Shown here: positions 1-10,789 of the stretch, in pieces
Layout of the letters: each line of letters starts with the position of its first letter
Numbering within the stretch: the stretch's first letter is position 1
Source: Fonticula alba
Lineage: Eukaryota > Opisthokonta > Rotosphaerida > Fonticulaceae
Direction: 5' to 3'
DNA: 27,180 bases
NCBI RefSeq assembly: GCF_000388065.1
Contig: NW_009242979.1
Location: 13,855-41,034 of the forward strand
Notes under the pieces: generated by a model
Database searches by the model: none
Told to the model about the DNA's origin: nothing
Seen by the model: the letters and a program-made list of their open reading frames with translations, nothing else
Translations under genes and position numbers: made by a program

Positions 1-1675
1 CCCCCGATCTACATCCCTCCCAAGGCGCGCTCAAGCAAGTGTGCCACTCTACATGCGGCCCGGATCTCATGCACCTTGCTCTAATGCACGCTTGCGCCCC
101 ACTGCCCACAGCCTCTGGGACTGGTGCCCTCGGTTGCAGACTTGGACCACATCCCCTTGTCATCGATCTCTTCCTGTCAGATCCCCTCCAGTCCGGCCAA
201 GTTGACGGCGCACCTGGCCGGACTGGCTGGCATCACGGAGGACCCCTCCATGACCGATGCCCTTGGTGGCAAGCGCTCGGTCTTGTCCATGTGGAAGGTT
301 CTCACTGTTCGGGTGTACACCCGCACCCTGCGGCACGTCCGCTTTGATATCCTCCTGCCTGCGGCCTCCCTGACTCCGGGGATGATGCGCACGTCGGCCA
401 CCGTGTCCGGCCTGGCCGTGGCCTTGCGCCATCATGCATTTGCCTCGGACCGGGAGGACCTCTTCGCTGCGTCCTTCCGGCTGCCTGTATCAAGCGTCTC
501 GGGCCAGGTCCCCCCTCCAGGCGGGGGCCCCATTCGCATGTCCTTGTCGATGCCCAACCTGGCTGTAGCGGCGGCCCCGGGCGGGCTCCTGGAGCTTGGC
601 GGCCGGGACGATTCGCATCTCCATGGACCCGAGCCTCCCTCCTCGCCGGACCGCCACCGGCCCGAGACCGATGCCCCGCCGATCACCCCTCAGAGCCCCT
701 TTCCAGCCATTGCCGGGGGCCCCGCACAACATTCCGACAGGCGGGACATCATACTGCCGCATCACTTCCGGCCAGTCGAGGCGGCACTTCGGTCTCGTCA
801 CTGGCGCATCTCCCTGGTCAATGTGTCTTTCGGCGTGTCTTCAAGGTGTGTCCTTGCCTTTGTCCCCTGCTCCTCCGCCTCCGCCTCCGCCTCCGCCTCC
901 GCCCCCAGCCATCCCTCCCAAGGGGCTGCCCGTCTGACCGGTCTCCCCTCCTCCCTCGACTCCAGCCTGCCCTCTCATGTGGTTGTGCCAGCCCAACTGG
1001 GGGATTCGGAACTCATGGCTCTCATCAACAGCCGGCCCTGCAGCCGGGTGCGTCCCATCCTCCCCTGCCCTTGCCCTTGGCTCCTTGGTCCAGGCTCTTT
1101 GTCCTGTTGAGTGTGATCCTGCCCAACTGACTGCCCATGTGTCATGCAGTTCCCGGTTCTTCGCTGGCAGTCCTCCGACTCCGGAGCGTGCTTTCTCCGG
1201 GGTGGGACACCTTCAGCCCAGGCGGCACGGCTTCTGCGCCGGCGGAATACCCCCGCGCGGTCCTTCTTCCCTGGCCTGGACCAGGCACTGGCCATGTCGG
1301 CCGGGGCGCTCGGAGCCTCGGATCCCCAGGCCGGCACCGACCAGGCTCCTCGTATCTCTCGGCCGGCCTGCCTGTGGGTTGTCCACTTAAGCAACCAGAC
1401 AGCTGATGCGGACTCCAACGACCGGGCCCCGGTGCCTGATAATCCAAATCCGGACACGCTGCAGGAGGAGGAGATCCTTGCTGGCACGGCCGCATGGTCG
1501 AGCTCCGCCACGTTGGCGGCTGTAAAGCGCCGCCGGCTTCGTTTGAAGGCCCCATCAACACGCCGCCTGCGTGCCGCCCATCGCGCTTTGGTTCGTGCCT
1601 CGGTTTTGAGTACGTCTCTCATCCACTCCCCCGTGTCGCCTCGCTCCGGGGTTGGACCCCGTCATCCGTCCATCA

Positions 1676-1707
<32 letters not shown>

Positions 1708-4336
1708 TGCTAGCTTGCCAGCCAGCCGGCCAGCTTCCCGGTCATTCATCGGACGACACATCAGACAGCATATGACGATCACCGGACCTCTGCTACATGA
1801 CTGACTTTGGCCATGTCCCTTGCCCTTGGCGATCTTCTTCAGGCGACTCGGCCCAATCCGACAGCGGTCCAATTGCTGCCCAGACCGAGTGGCTAAACCA
1901 TGTCCATACATTCATTCGGTATAGCCACATTGTCGCCAGCTTGCTGATGCAAACACGCACTCGACAGACCAGCGCCCCGGGGTCCCCGGCTACTGGCCGC
2001 ACTTTGTCCTCCGGTTTTGAGGGACTTCAGAATGTGGTCAACTCGGCGATGACCCTGGCCCAGCATCTTGAGGATGCGCGCTCCGCCGCTGCAATGGCAG
2101 CAATCGAAGCCTCCGCAGCCCCAAATGAGCCGCCAGCGAAGTCCATCCGCCGGCCACTGCCCCCGCCGCCGCCGCTCATGACGGCCGGCCTGAGCAGGTC
2201 GGACCCGGCTCTCCCAAGCGCGGCTATGCCATTCCTTTCACGGCCCCCTGAGTCGCCCACATCGCCATCTGCGACGGCGCGGGCCACCGCCCCAGGGACC
2301 TTGCGTCCTGTGGACTCCGTCTGGCTGGTGGACGATCCGTCCATTGTTGGCAGCCAGGCAGGCGACCGGTCGTCCATCGTTGGTGCCCTGGCGCTGCTCA
2401 TCGCCGACCCCTTTTATCGAGCCAGCCCGCAGGGATTCATCGACTTGATTGTTTCCGAGTGGTCTCAGTATGTTGCCTTGCCCTTTTTGTTGTTGATCCC
2501 TCCCTCCCCTCCCTTATCTCTCTCTCTCTTCGCCCATCTCTTCTCTTTTCCGAGTGTCCTCCCTGTCAGCCTCTCATACTGACGCCCGGCCTACAGCATG
2601 GGCTTCCCCTTCCGCACGCGACATGCGCTGCTTCAGCCCAACCGCGTCGCACGTGTCGGTGCGGCAGCCATGTCTGCTAATCTGGTGAGCGGGCTCCTTG
2701 GCTGGCGCCGCCGCTCGGGTGGGCGCTCTCCCGCGGGAACAGCCGGCGCTCAGGGTTCCCCGGCCGCGGGCTCCGGCGTGGCAGCTGACGGTGCCAGTCC
2801 GGCCAATTCCCGGACACGGCTTAGTGTGTCCGGCACGTTGCCGCCCTCGCTAGCAGCTGCGGCCTCGGCCATCTCCGACACATCTGCCTCCTACCCAGCC
2901 TTCGATGGTGAGAACGAGAGTCCGGCCTTCGTGCTGTTTTTGGATGCGGTGCGCACCTGGCTGCTGATGCTGCCCCCCCTTTGCCCCGGCCTCTGTACAT
3001 GCTTTTGACACCCCACCCCCTGCCCCCTGCTCCTCCTTCGCTCCTGGGCGTGGTTTACCGGAAAATAGGTCTACCAGTTGATGGTTCACTCCCCAGGCGC
3101 CTTTGCCTTCAGCACAAACTTGCTCCTGTTGATCCACGATGCGGCAATTTGCGGGATGGTCCGGGAGTTTGCGGTCGACTCGCCACAGGAGCTTGAGCAG
3201 TCAGGCGACTTGTTCCACGTCAGCCTGGGCGCCTACGTGGCCTGGGTCATGAGTTTGGATGAGTGTGCGTTCCCCTCCCCCCCCCCTCTCCCCTGGCTTC
3301 CTTCCTCCTTCCCAGCGGCTCCTTTCACTTCTCATCATTGCTCCCTGTCTCCTGCTCACTTTTGTCCCTGCCCCGCTCAGCCCTCCTCGATCCGGCATTC
3401 TTGCTTCAGGCAGAATTGGCGGACTTCGCCGGACTTCCGCGGCCAGAGGTGGCCGAGGTGGTGATGCCACCGTACTTCTGCAACGGCCAGCTGGTACCCA
3501 TTTCACAAAGCTACACCCACTCGGTGCCCCGGTCTAGCAGTCTCCTTGCAACCACCCCGCAGCCGCCACTCATGCCGGAGGCCACGTCGGATGAGTATCA
3601 ACTTCGCCCGCAGACCGAGGGCACGACACCGCTTGGGTCCTTCGCCTTCACGCGCTCGCCCTCGACCTTGAGCGTGGATTCCGCCGCGTCAACACCCCCC
3701 GGGTCACTTCGCGAACTTTCCCCGCCACCCTCGCCGACACACTCGCGCCAGCTCTCCAGTTCCTCCACCATCACCCCGGCGCCGAGTCTATTTTCGGAAG
3801 ATGAGTTCGAACCCATCACCGAGGAGACGTACCTGCCTCCGGCAAGGGCACACCCTCCTCTCCACGATCCATCACTCTCGGCAAGCAACCTTGCCTTGGC
3901 CCCGACGCCGGCCCCCCAGCAGCAGGCCTCCAGCCGACTGACCGCCTTCCACATGGACACCAGTGATGCCGGGCCGTCGCTGCGCTTTTGGGCGCGGAAT
4001 TTCGGCCGCGACTCCATTCCCGGAGCTGAGCCCCTGCGCGCGCATCCCGGCGTCGCGGCCATCGCCTCCAACACGACTCCCCCCTTTGTCATCAGCCCTG
4101 TGGACCTGGTGCCGGACCCGGTGGCTGGCCTGTTGCCGGCTTGCATCTTGGCTGGCCGAACGTCCAGGGAGTCCGCCGCCGACCTGGGCCCCCTCGCTGA
4201 TGTGCACCATGCACACCACCCGGTGTATGGCCACATCGCGGGGGCCTGGGCAGCCGAGCCAACCCAGCAGGAAGATCGCGCCGTGTACCAGCTCGTCCTT
4301 CGAGCGCGCCGGGCGCGTGCGGCCCTGGGACGGTGA
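1..4336 (+). CDS. Myotubularin-family pseudophosphatase (5' partial, multi-exon)
   Basis: Exons that I can join in frame are about 112-845, 966-1047, 1150-1609, 1843-2467, 2597-2948, 3069-3264 and 3381-4336 (stop TGA). All introns are GT..AG. The first exon encodes the second half of a PH-GRAM domain (HIPLSSI, then VLTVRVYTRTLRHVRFDILL, then DLFAASF). Next come HWRISLVN, SHVVVPAQ and FPVLRW, all typical of myotubularins, which act on PI3P and PI(3,5)P2 at endosomes. EWLNHVHTFIRYSHIVASLL leads into the active-site region near 2326-2400, where CSDGWDR of active enzymes reads GSQAGDR. Cys is Gly while Asp-Arg is kept, so the protein should be catalytically dead, like the MTMR5/9/12/13 class. A low-complexity insert of about 120 aa lies just before this loop. 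ADPFYR, FIDLIVSEW and FVLFLDAVYQLMVHSPGAFAF complete the domain. The C-terminus is a Ser/Pro-rich tail without a recognised domain. Family is confident. The 3265/3381 junction and anything before 112 are less sure. Confidence 0.85.
1610..1842 (+). other. Intron with GGCT tetranucleotide repeat and hairpin
   Basis: GTACGT...TTCAG intron of the myotubularin-like gene with TGACTGAC about 40 nt before the acceptor. It contains a run of GGCT units (about 1677-1710) followed by the complementary GCCAGCCAGC, so the RNA can fold into a strong stem around CTTGCTAGCTT. Flanking exons join in phase 1. Confidence 0.7.
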
Positions 4337-4367
4337 TGTAGTGCCAACGGACGCGACGTATGTAGAC

Positions 4368-4373
4368 AATAAA
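4368..4373 (+). terminator. Poly(A) signal AATAAA
   Basis: A canonical AATAAA lies 32 nt after the stop of the myotubularin-like gene. It is the only clear canonical poly(A) hexamer after a gene here. The next gene's first candidate ATG is only 300 nt further on, so the intergenic space is very small. Confidence 0.7.
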
Positions 4374-4428
4374 CGGCCGCGCTCGCCTTGCCCTTCTGTC
4401 TATTCCCATGCCCCCCCTGTTATGTGTG

Positions 4429-4454
4429 TCTCTCTCTCTCTCTCTCTCTCTCTC
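4429..4454 (+). repeat. (TC)n microsatellite and pyrimidine-rich leader
   Basis: Thirteen TC dinucleotides start a pyrimidine-rich stretch (to about 4660) that occupies the space between the poly(A) signal of the upstream gene and the first ATG of the GATA-like gene. It probably holds the promoter and 5' UTR of the latter. I see no TATA box. Confidence 0.8.
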
Positions 4455-4672
4455 CGCCCTTCCGCATCTTCCCAGGGCCTCATTCTTCCGCCTGCGAGGG
4501 CCTCTGCGGTCATTTTTCCCCAACCATGTTGCGGCGGCCGATTGCAGATCCCTCCACCTCTCTTCTTTCCATCGCCCATTCGTCCCTCTGTCTCTCTTCC
4601 TCTCTCTCCCCTTTTCCTCTCTCTCCCTTTTTCTTGCACGGCTCTCTCTCTCCCCCCCCCTTTTGCCTCGCC

Positions 4673-6861
4673 ATGCCGCAGTCGCTGGCCGCCTCGGAGG
4701 CAGAGCCCATGTCCGACACCTCCCCCGTCGCCTCCGCTCCCCCCTCCGCCACCCCCTCTCGGGGCGCCCCGCCCTCACACAAGGCGTGCGTTTGGGCGAC
4801 TCGCACATTTGGACTCCCCTCTCTCAGCCACCCGCCCCGTCCTCGATGGACTCCCCACCCTCGCAGGGGGCGGTCCCATCTAACACGCCGATCCACTCCC
4901 AAAGCGCAAAGGCCACCCTACGTGTGGCCCCCCGGCCGAAGGCTCTGTCGCGTGTGCGCCGCGCCGGGCCACTGGCTTTCGGCTTTCGTCCGGACTCACA
5001 TCAGGACAACCTTTCGGCCGAGGCGGCCCAGCAATTCGAATCTCCACTTGCCGGGCTGACCTCGCACTTTCTTTTCTCCCGAGCCTTCAATGTGGACGAG
5101 GCGTTTCAGTTTTCCCGGAGTACGTCCCGCACGGCCGTCGTCGATGACCTTCCCCCCGAGTACTTTCTTGCCATTGCTCCCGGGGTCCCGCTTCCCCGGG
5201 TCTCCTCCCTTGCCGCATCTCACACACCCTGATGCCTTGCTCGCCATGATAGAGTCCTCCGTCATTCGGCTGGAGGTCATCAACCCTCTAAACACGGCCA
5301 GCACGAGCGATCATGCTTTGTCAACGCTCGGCGCATCTTCCATTCACATGCTAGACCGGTCACGCGCACAGCTGGCCGCTGCGCAGCGTGCCGCCATTAC
5401 GGCCGCCCGCCAGGCTGGCGCCTCGTTGGCTCGATTCCACGGTCGCACCGTTGGCTCTCGGATTCGGCGCCCCCTCGGCCCCTTCACTCTCCAGCCGACC
5501 GATGCCGAACCGGACGCTCACTTTTGGGAAAAGCTGGCGACCGTGCATTATGGTGGGGCCGGGCTGCCACCAGCCTCAGATGCCGGGACTGCACCCACCT
5601 GGGCCGATGAGTGTGGGGCCTTTGACCAGACCACCGGTGCCCCCCGCAAGACGGACTTGGTGGTGACCCTCGAGTCGCAGCCGGTTTTCTTTGATTTCGG
5701 CCTCTTCGCGCCGGGGCTCCCCTCCTTCGATTCGACTCGTGCATCGCTGGCCCTGGGAGATAATGCCATCCTCTCGGGCCCGGAGTATGGGACCTCCGCC
5801 TCGGAGGCAGTGGTCACCGAGCTGGACGCCTGCACGCGAGAGCTCGACGCGGTGGTGTGCAAGCTGGCCAGCCACTCGACGCCTGCGGCCTCGACCGTCC
5901 CGTTGGCTGCCACGTCAGCCGCATCCGAGCTCATGCCCGCCATCAGTCCCGAGGCCGATCTCCCGGTCCGGGCACAGCTCCAGCGCAATGCCAGTGTCCT
6001 GCAAACCCTTCTCCGGCGCCAGGCCCATCGCCATCTTCTCCGATCCGCATGGCAGGTTGGGGCGGATAATACCATCGCCGAGCAGGGCAAGGCACGTCCC
6101 CATCGGGCGGCTGCCTCACCGGACGAGCTGGCCAGTGCAGCGTCCTTGCTACAGGGTTTGGCCGCGGCCGGGCGCCGCCTGGCCACCCAGCTGCCTGGCT
6201 CCACGGTTCCTGCGGCGGTGGGATACCTGGCTGAGAGCTATATGCCGGCACGGTCGCGCTGTGAGACCCTTGCCAACATTGGACGCCGCTACCCGAATCA
6301 CATCCAGGCACTTGTGGATATCAATGGCCAGCGTCCGGCGGCCAGCGTTGCCGGTGGCCTGGTGGCCGCGCCGCGCACCGTGCCACAGGCATCGCCAGCG
6401 CCTGTGCGAGCGCCGGCCCCGAGTCCGGCTGCTGCTCCAGTGGTCGCCCCGGCTCCGGCTGCTGTCCCGGCCCCGCCGGCAGCGGCCGTCACCGCTCCCG
6501 CCACACAGACCCCCGGTACCGAGCCGGTGGTCGTCAAGCGCCGGCGCGGGCGGCCGCGGAAGAATCCCCTGCCAATGCCGGTGGCCCCGCCGGTGGTGGC
6601 TACCGCGACACAGACACCTGCAGCCGCGGCCGCGGCCGCGCCCGCGATCGCGCCCGTGCCCAGCCCGGCGTCCGTGCAAGCCTCGCTGCTTGGTCATGCC
6701 CCGTCCGTGCCCCACTGTTTCAACTGCCACACAACGCACTCAGACACCTGGCGGTATGGGCCAAAGCGTGACACGCGCTTCTGCAATGGTACGGCAAAGC
6801 CCCGGCAGCTGAGCCCTGTCCCTCCTCTGCACCGCCACGCCTCTGACCTCCCCTCTCCCAA

Positions 6862-6906
<45 letters not shown>

Positions 6907-7082
6907 CGCACGCACACGCCTCGCCTTGCCCCGGTGCAGAGTGTGGAATCTACTATGTCGAACACAATACCCTCATGCCCCTGCTCCTGATCAAGAATCC
7001 GAATGCCGAGCAGAGCGCTCGCATTTTGACTTTGAGCTTGCTCGGCCATCAACAGCAGCAGCAGCAGCAGCAGCAGCAGTAA
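4673..7082 (+). CDS. GATA-type zinc-finger protein with AT-hook and C-terminal polyQ
   Basis: The main exon runs from about 5255 to 6788 and joins 6940-7082 (stop TAA) in exact phase across a GTACGG..GTGCAG intron. The joined sequence has CFNC, eighteen residues including DTWRYGPK, then CNEC followed by GIYYVEH: a CX2CX18CX2C GATA-type finger, so this is most likely a DNA-binding transcription regulator. An AT-hook (KRRRGRPRKNP) is encoded near 6535-6567, inside an Ala/Pro-rich linker. The last ten residues before the stop are glutamines. Before the finger lies about 400 aa with no domain I recognise (for example HFWEKLATVHYGGAG). The 5' structure is uncertain. A short intron of about 5200-5254 restores the frame (VPLPR to SSVIRLEV). 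Translation may start at ATG 4673 (good context, needs another small intron, possibly 4790-4866) or at ATG 4846. Confidence 0.75.
6789..6939 (+). other. Intron inside the zinc finger, with (CA)n(TA)n repeat
   Basis: GTACGG...CCGGTGCAG intron splitting the codon between Asn and Cys of the second CNEC knuckle (G then AG gives Glu). A compound dinucleotide repeat of about 45 nt (CA then TA) occupies 6862-6906. Removing the intron is required to form the fourth zinc ligand. Confidence 0.85.
7050..7079 (+). repeat. CAG codon repeat (polyQ, 10 codons)
   Basis: One CAA and nine CAG codons immediately before the TAA stop of the GATA-like gene, so the protein ends in ten glutamines. Confidence 0.9.
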
Positions 7083-7384
7083 CTGGTACTGAAAGGACAG
7101 CCTCCTCAGCCTGTCCCCTTCGCCCGTACGCCGCTTTACCCCCTGTGGCATGTGAATAGACATGCATATCCCACGTCCAGTTGACAAGGAAGAATGCGGC
7201 ATGTGCACTGTATTTACAGGAGGTCGGTCCCCTGGGCGTAGAAAGGGATGCCAGGAAAAAGTGCATCACTCAAGCGCGGCCGTGAATGCGCGCGCGCCAC
7301 CACCGGGAGGAGGAGGAAGGTAGACCCAGGCGGGAGGGAGGAGAGGGAATGGGAGGGAATGAGAGGGACACAGCCAGCAGGCGC
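7083..7384. other. Convergent intergenic space
   Basis: About 300 bp between the stop codons of the GATA-like gene (plus) and malate dehydrogenase (minus). It must hold both 3' UTRs. I see no AATAAA on either strand and no gene. Confidence 0.6.
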
Positions 7385-8877
7385 TTACTCGGAGGAGTTG
7401 ACGAAGTCGACACCAGCCTGGGCGGACTTAACCAGGACGGGGACCAGCTCGTCGAGGAGCTTCTGCTCGAAGGGGGTGATCTGGCCAAGCTCGAGGATCT
7501 CCTCGACACCCTCGCGGCCGAGCTTGATCGGCGAGGCGAAGAAGGGGGCATCGGTCAGGGGGCTCTCGACAAAGGCACACTCGACGATGCCATCAGAGCC
7601 GTTGAGGGCAGCCAGCAGGGCCTCGGTGAACTCGGCACCAGCCTGAGCCATGGAGAGGGTGGCGGAGCCAGTGCCGGCCTTGGCCTGCACAACCTCGTCA
7701 CCACCGAACTGGATGCGATGGGTGAGCTGGTCGCGCTCCTCATCGGAGAAGGTGACACCAGCGGAGTTCTACCCCATGACAGGAGGGCACACGAAAGGCG
7801 GGGCAAGGGGGGGGGGCGGGGGAAGGGGAGGGGAGAGGACCAGAGTGGGGAAGGGAAGAGGTGAGCAGGAGGGGCTTGTGTCGGGAGGAGGCGCGAGGCG
7901 GGGAAGGGGAGACCCATGATCGACGAACCTGAGACAGCAGGGGCAGAATGGTGGTACCAGCATGACCACCGATGACGGGAACCTTCAGGGTGGTGGGGTC
8001 GACGTCCTTCTTGCCGGCGACGAAGGTGCGCGCACGGAGAACATCGAGAGTGGTGACACCGAAGAGGCTGTGCGCGACGGTGGGACAGGAAGGACCATTG
8101 TCAGTGACACAAGCTCGCCGGAAGGGACACAGCGAATTGCCCGGGTAGCCGCAAATGGGAGCCATGCATGTGCGTACCGCTTGGGGGAGTAGACGCCAGC
8201 CTTCTTGAGGACCTCGGCGACGATGGGCACGGTGGAGTTCACCGGGTTGGAGATGACCAGCAGGTGGGCATCCGGGCAGTGCTCGGCAGCGGCCTCGGCC
8301 AGACCCTTGACAATGCCGGCGTTGACACGGAACAGATCGTCACGAGTCATGCCTGAGGGCAGACGCATGGCGGGGAGCGGGGGGAGGGGTTAGAGACGGA
8401 CAGCCGCGCGCATGGGCGTGCATGCTCGAGCGCCTGGCCAGGGAAAGGAGGGAGGCGCGCACCAGGCTTGCGGGGAACACCGGCGGGGATGACAACGACC
8501 TTAGCACCCTTGAGGGCCTCGCCGAGGTTCTCCGCGCCGACGTGGCCGGTGACCTTGGCCTTGGAGGGGATGTGGCTCAGGTCAGCGGCAACACCAGGGG
8601 TGTTGACGACATCGTACAGGGAAAGGTGGTCAACCAGGGGGGAGGACTTCAGCAGGAGAGAGAGGGGCTGGCCGATGCCACCGGCGGCACCGAGGACGGC
8701 GACCTTGGTCGACTGAGGCGAAGGCCCGGAGACGGGATGACGTTAGAAGAGGGGGGGGGGGAGGGGGGCAAGAAGGAGGCCGGCAGATGGGAAAGGCAAA
8801 GGCATGATGAACGAGACGCGTACCTCCTTGACGGCGCTGGTGGAGAAGAAGCGAGCGGGGAGGGAAGAGAGCATCAT
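7385..8877 (-). CDS. Malate dehydrogenase, mitochondrial (5 exons)
   Basis: NAD-dependent malate dehydrogenase, converting malate to oxaloacetate in the TCA cycle. Exons in transcription order are 8877-8824, 8712-8463, 8352-8178, 8067-7929 and 7768-7385. They total 1002 nt, or 333 aa plus stop, the normal family length, and every junction keeps phase. Exon 1 encodes only the presequence [18 protein letters not shown], rich in Ser, Arg and hydrophobics without acidic residues until its end, as in mitochondrial targeting peptides. Exon 2 begins [20 protein letters not shown] (Rossmann NAD-binding loop). [15 protein letters not shown] carries the substrate-binding arginines. NPVNSTVPI follows, and [14 protein letters not shown] holds the catalytic His. 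The C-terminus has [20 protein letters not shown]. Introns have CTAAC or CTGAC near the acceptor. It is convergent with the GATA-like gene. The second Met is an alternative start. Confidence 0.96.
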
Positions 8878-9578
8878 TTTGTGGGAAGGGGGCGAGGGGG
8901 GGGGGGGAGGAGGAACTGCAAACCGGGAGGGGGTGCTAGCTAGGAGCCAGGACCGGCCGCGTCTGGCACGGCGCCTGATGACTCGGCTCGAAACAACCAG
9001 GACGTGCAACGGGTAGGGGACACCAGCACGCCACAGAAGAGGGGCTGACACACAGACCCACAGACACACACGCACACTAGATTCACATGTCCCCGACATC
9101 TTCCATTCCCAAGCACACCGCCGTCGCGACCAAGTCGAGCGGGTCAAGTCAAGCGCCATTTGTGGGCAGCTGCGCGCCAGTGGCGAAACCCGCACGCAAA
9201 GGGCAGTTGCCCGGCCCTCGGCCCCACCTTCCCCCCCCCCCGGGAGTAGCGACGGGCCGCAAGAAAAACAGGCCACGCACGTGTGCTTGCGTCCCCCCTC
9301 GGCTGCCCGGCCCCGCACTGGGTGAGTGCAGCTACGCCTCGAGGGTTGACACCAGGGCACCGGACCTGCGCTCATGCGGCCCCCCCTCCCCGCCCCCCAA
9401 AAGTGTCAGACCAGTAAGCTAGGGTTTCGACCCGGGCTGGACCGCCCAAGGGCGCATGCGCCCAGCCCACACACACACCCTGCGGCTAGTTCTGGGCAGG
9501 TGGCAGCTATGGGGCTGATCGCCACCACTAGAATCGCTGGCTCTGCCTCCTGGGCCCCAGTCGCCGTCGCTATCGCCC

Positions 9579-9664
9579 TCTCTCTCCCGCTCTCTCTCGC
9601 TCTCTCTCCCGCTCTCTCTCCCGCTCTCTCTCCCGCTCTCTCTCCCGCTCTCTCTCCCGCTCTC
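9579..9664 (+). repeat. 12-bp minisatellite, unit GCTCTCTCTCCC
   Basis: About seven tandem copies of a 12-nt CT-rich unit (one copy shortened to GCTCTCTC), then ACGAGAATGAGAGAGAGG, which can pair back with the array. On the minus strand the frame reads a repetitive Arg-Ala-Gly-Glu peptide that I regard as non-coding. Confidence 0.85.
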
Positions 9665-9851
9665 ACGAGAATGAGAGAGAGGGACACAGACAATGTCCTA
9701 ATGGTGCGCGCGTTCTCCGCCCCCCGCAAGCCAACGGTCGGGTGGAGCACCGCCGAGTGCCAATGAATGGGGCACGAGAGCCGACCAAACCCGATGCCCC
9801 GAGGACACACGGCACGCGTGTGGTTGTTGATTCTATTTAGCGGGAAAGGGG

Positions 9852-9875
9852 GAGAGAGAGAGAGAGAGAGAGAGA
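9852..9875 (+). repeat. (GA)n microsatellite
   Basis: Twelve GA dinucleotides in the intergenic region upstream of malate dehydrogenase. Confidence 0.9.
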
Positions 9876-10311
9876 AGAACGCGGGCGCCGCCCCCTTTCC
9901 CTTCTCCCCCACCTCCCCCCCCCTCCCCGCCCGCCCCCTCGCCGGATCTCCCAAGCAACTCACGAAGAGACAGGGAGGAGAGGCGAAAGGGAAAAGGGCG
10001 AGGGGGAGGAGGGAGAAATGGATAGTGCAAGGGTGAAAGTCCCCGTGCAAGATGGGAGGACCCGACGGTGAAAAACGGGGCGCACGATCGGCCTCAGCCT
10101 CTTTCTTTTTCTCTCGCCCACACCGCCATGCCACAAGGGCACCGGGAGATGGGAGGGGGAGAGATCAAAGGAGCACAAGAGAGAAAGGGAGAGAGGGCAC
10201 AGACCAAGGGGGGGGGAGTGTAAAAAAACACATGCTGCTCGCCCCTCTCCTCTGTTCCTCCTCTCTTCTTCCCGCAGGGGGACGATAAGGCACAAATGGA
10301 AGTGGATTTCC

Positions 10312-10756
10312 TTACTCGGCGAGGGTCTCCAGGAAGAAGAAGTTACCAGCCTGCTTCTGCTCACGGTCCTTGATGGAGTTCTGCTTGTTGATGCGCGGAC
10401 GGAAGTTGGTGGGGTCGCGACGGAAAGTGATATCCAGGGACCGGAGGAAGGTGTTCATGCCGGACGCAAGGCTAACCGGGGCCAGGGCGGTGGCCTTGAG
10501 CGAGGGGGTACCCTCGTAGACAATGACGCGGTCGGCCAGGTAGGTACCCATGATGAAGTCGTGCTCGACGATGAAGGCGGTCTTCTTCGAGTGGAGGATG
10601 AAGCTGCGTGCGGGCGTGGGTGGATTTGACGATGCAGCAGGAGAGGGGGGGAGGGGGGAGGGGGGAGAAAACGAAGCAGGTGTCAGGACATGCGCGCGAT
10701 AGCCACGCGAGTGGGAGAAGAGGACACCACTCAGGGGATGAAGCCCAAATGTGTAT

Positions 10757-10789
<33 letters not shown>

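Larger units (their letters stand above)
8878..10311. other. Intergenic: malate dehydrogenase upstream region and ABCE1 3' region
   Basis: No protein gene is supported here. Open frames across the region are translations of simple repeats. It contains a 12-bp minisatellite, a (GA)n run and G- or C-homopolymers. The part next to 8878 should include the malate dehydrogenase promoter. I see no clear TATA box. Confidence 0.6.

Noticed and set aside
10019-10060. GTGCAAGGGTGAAAGTCCC motif resembling group II intron or riboswitch segments
   Set aside because: Only a short match with a repeated GTGCAAG. No surrounding domains are present.
9406-10134. Long minus-strand open frame with repeated Arg-Ala-Gly-Glu
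   Set aside because: The repeat is a translation of the CT-rich 12-bp minisatellite. The rest is low-complexity and has no splice signals or protein features.
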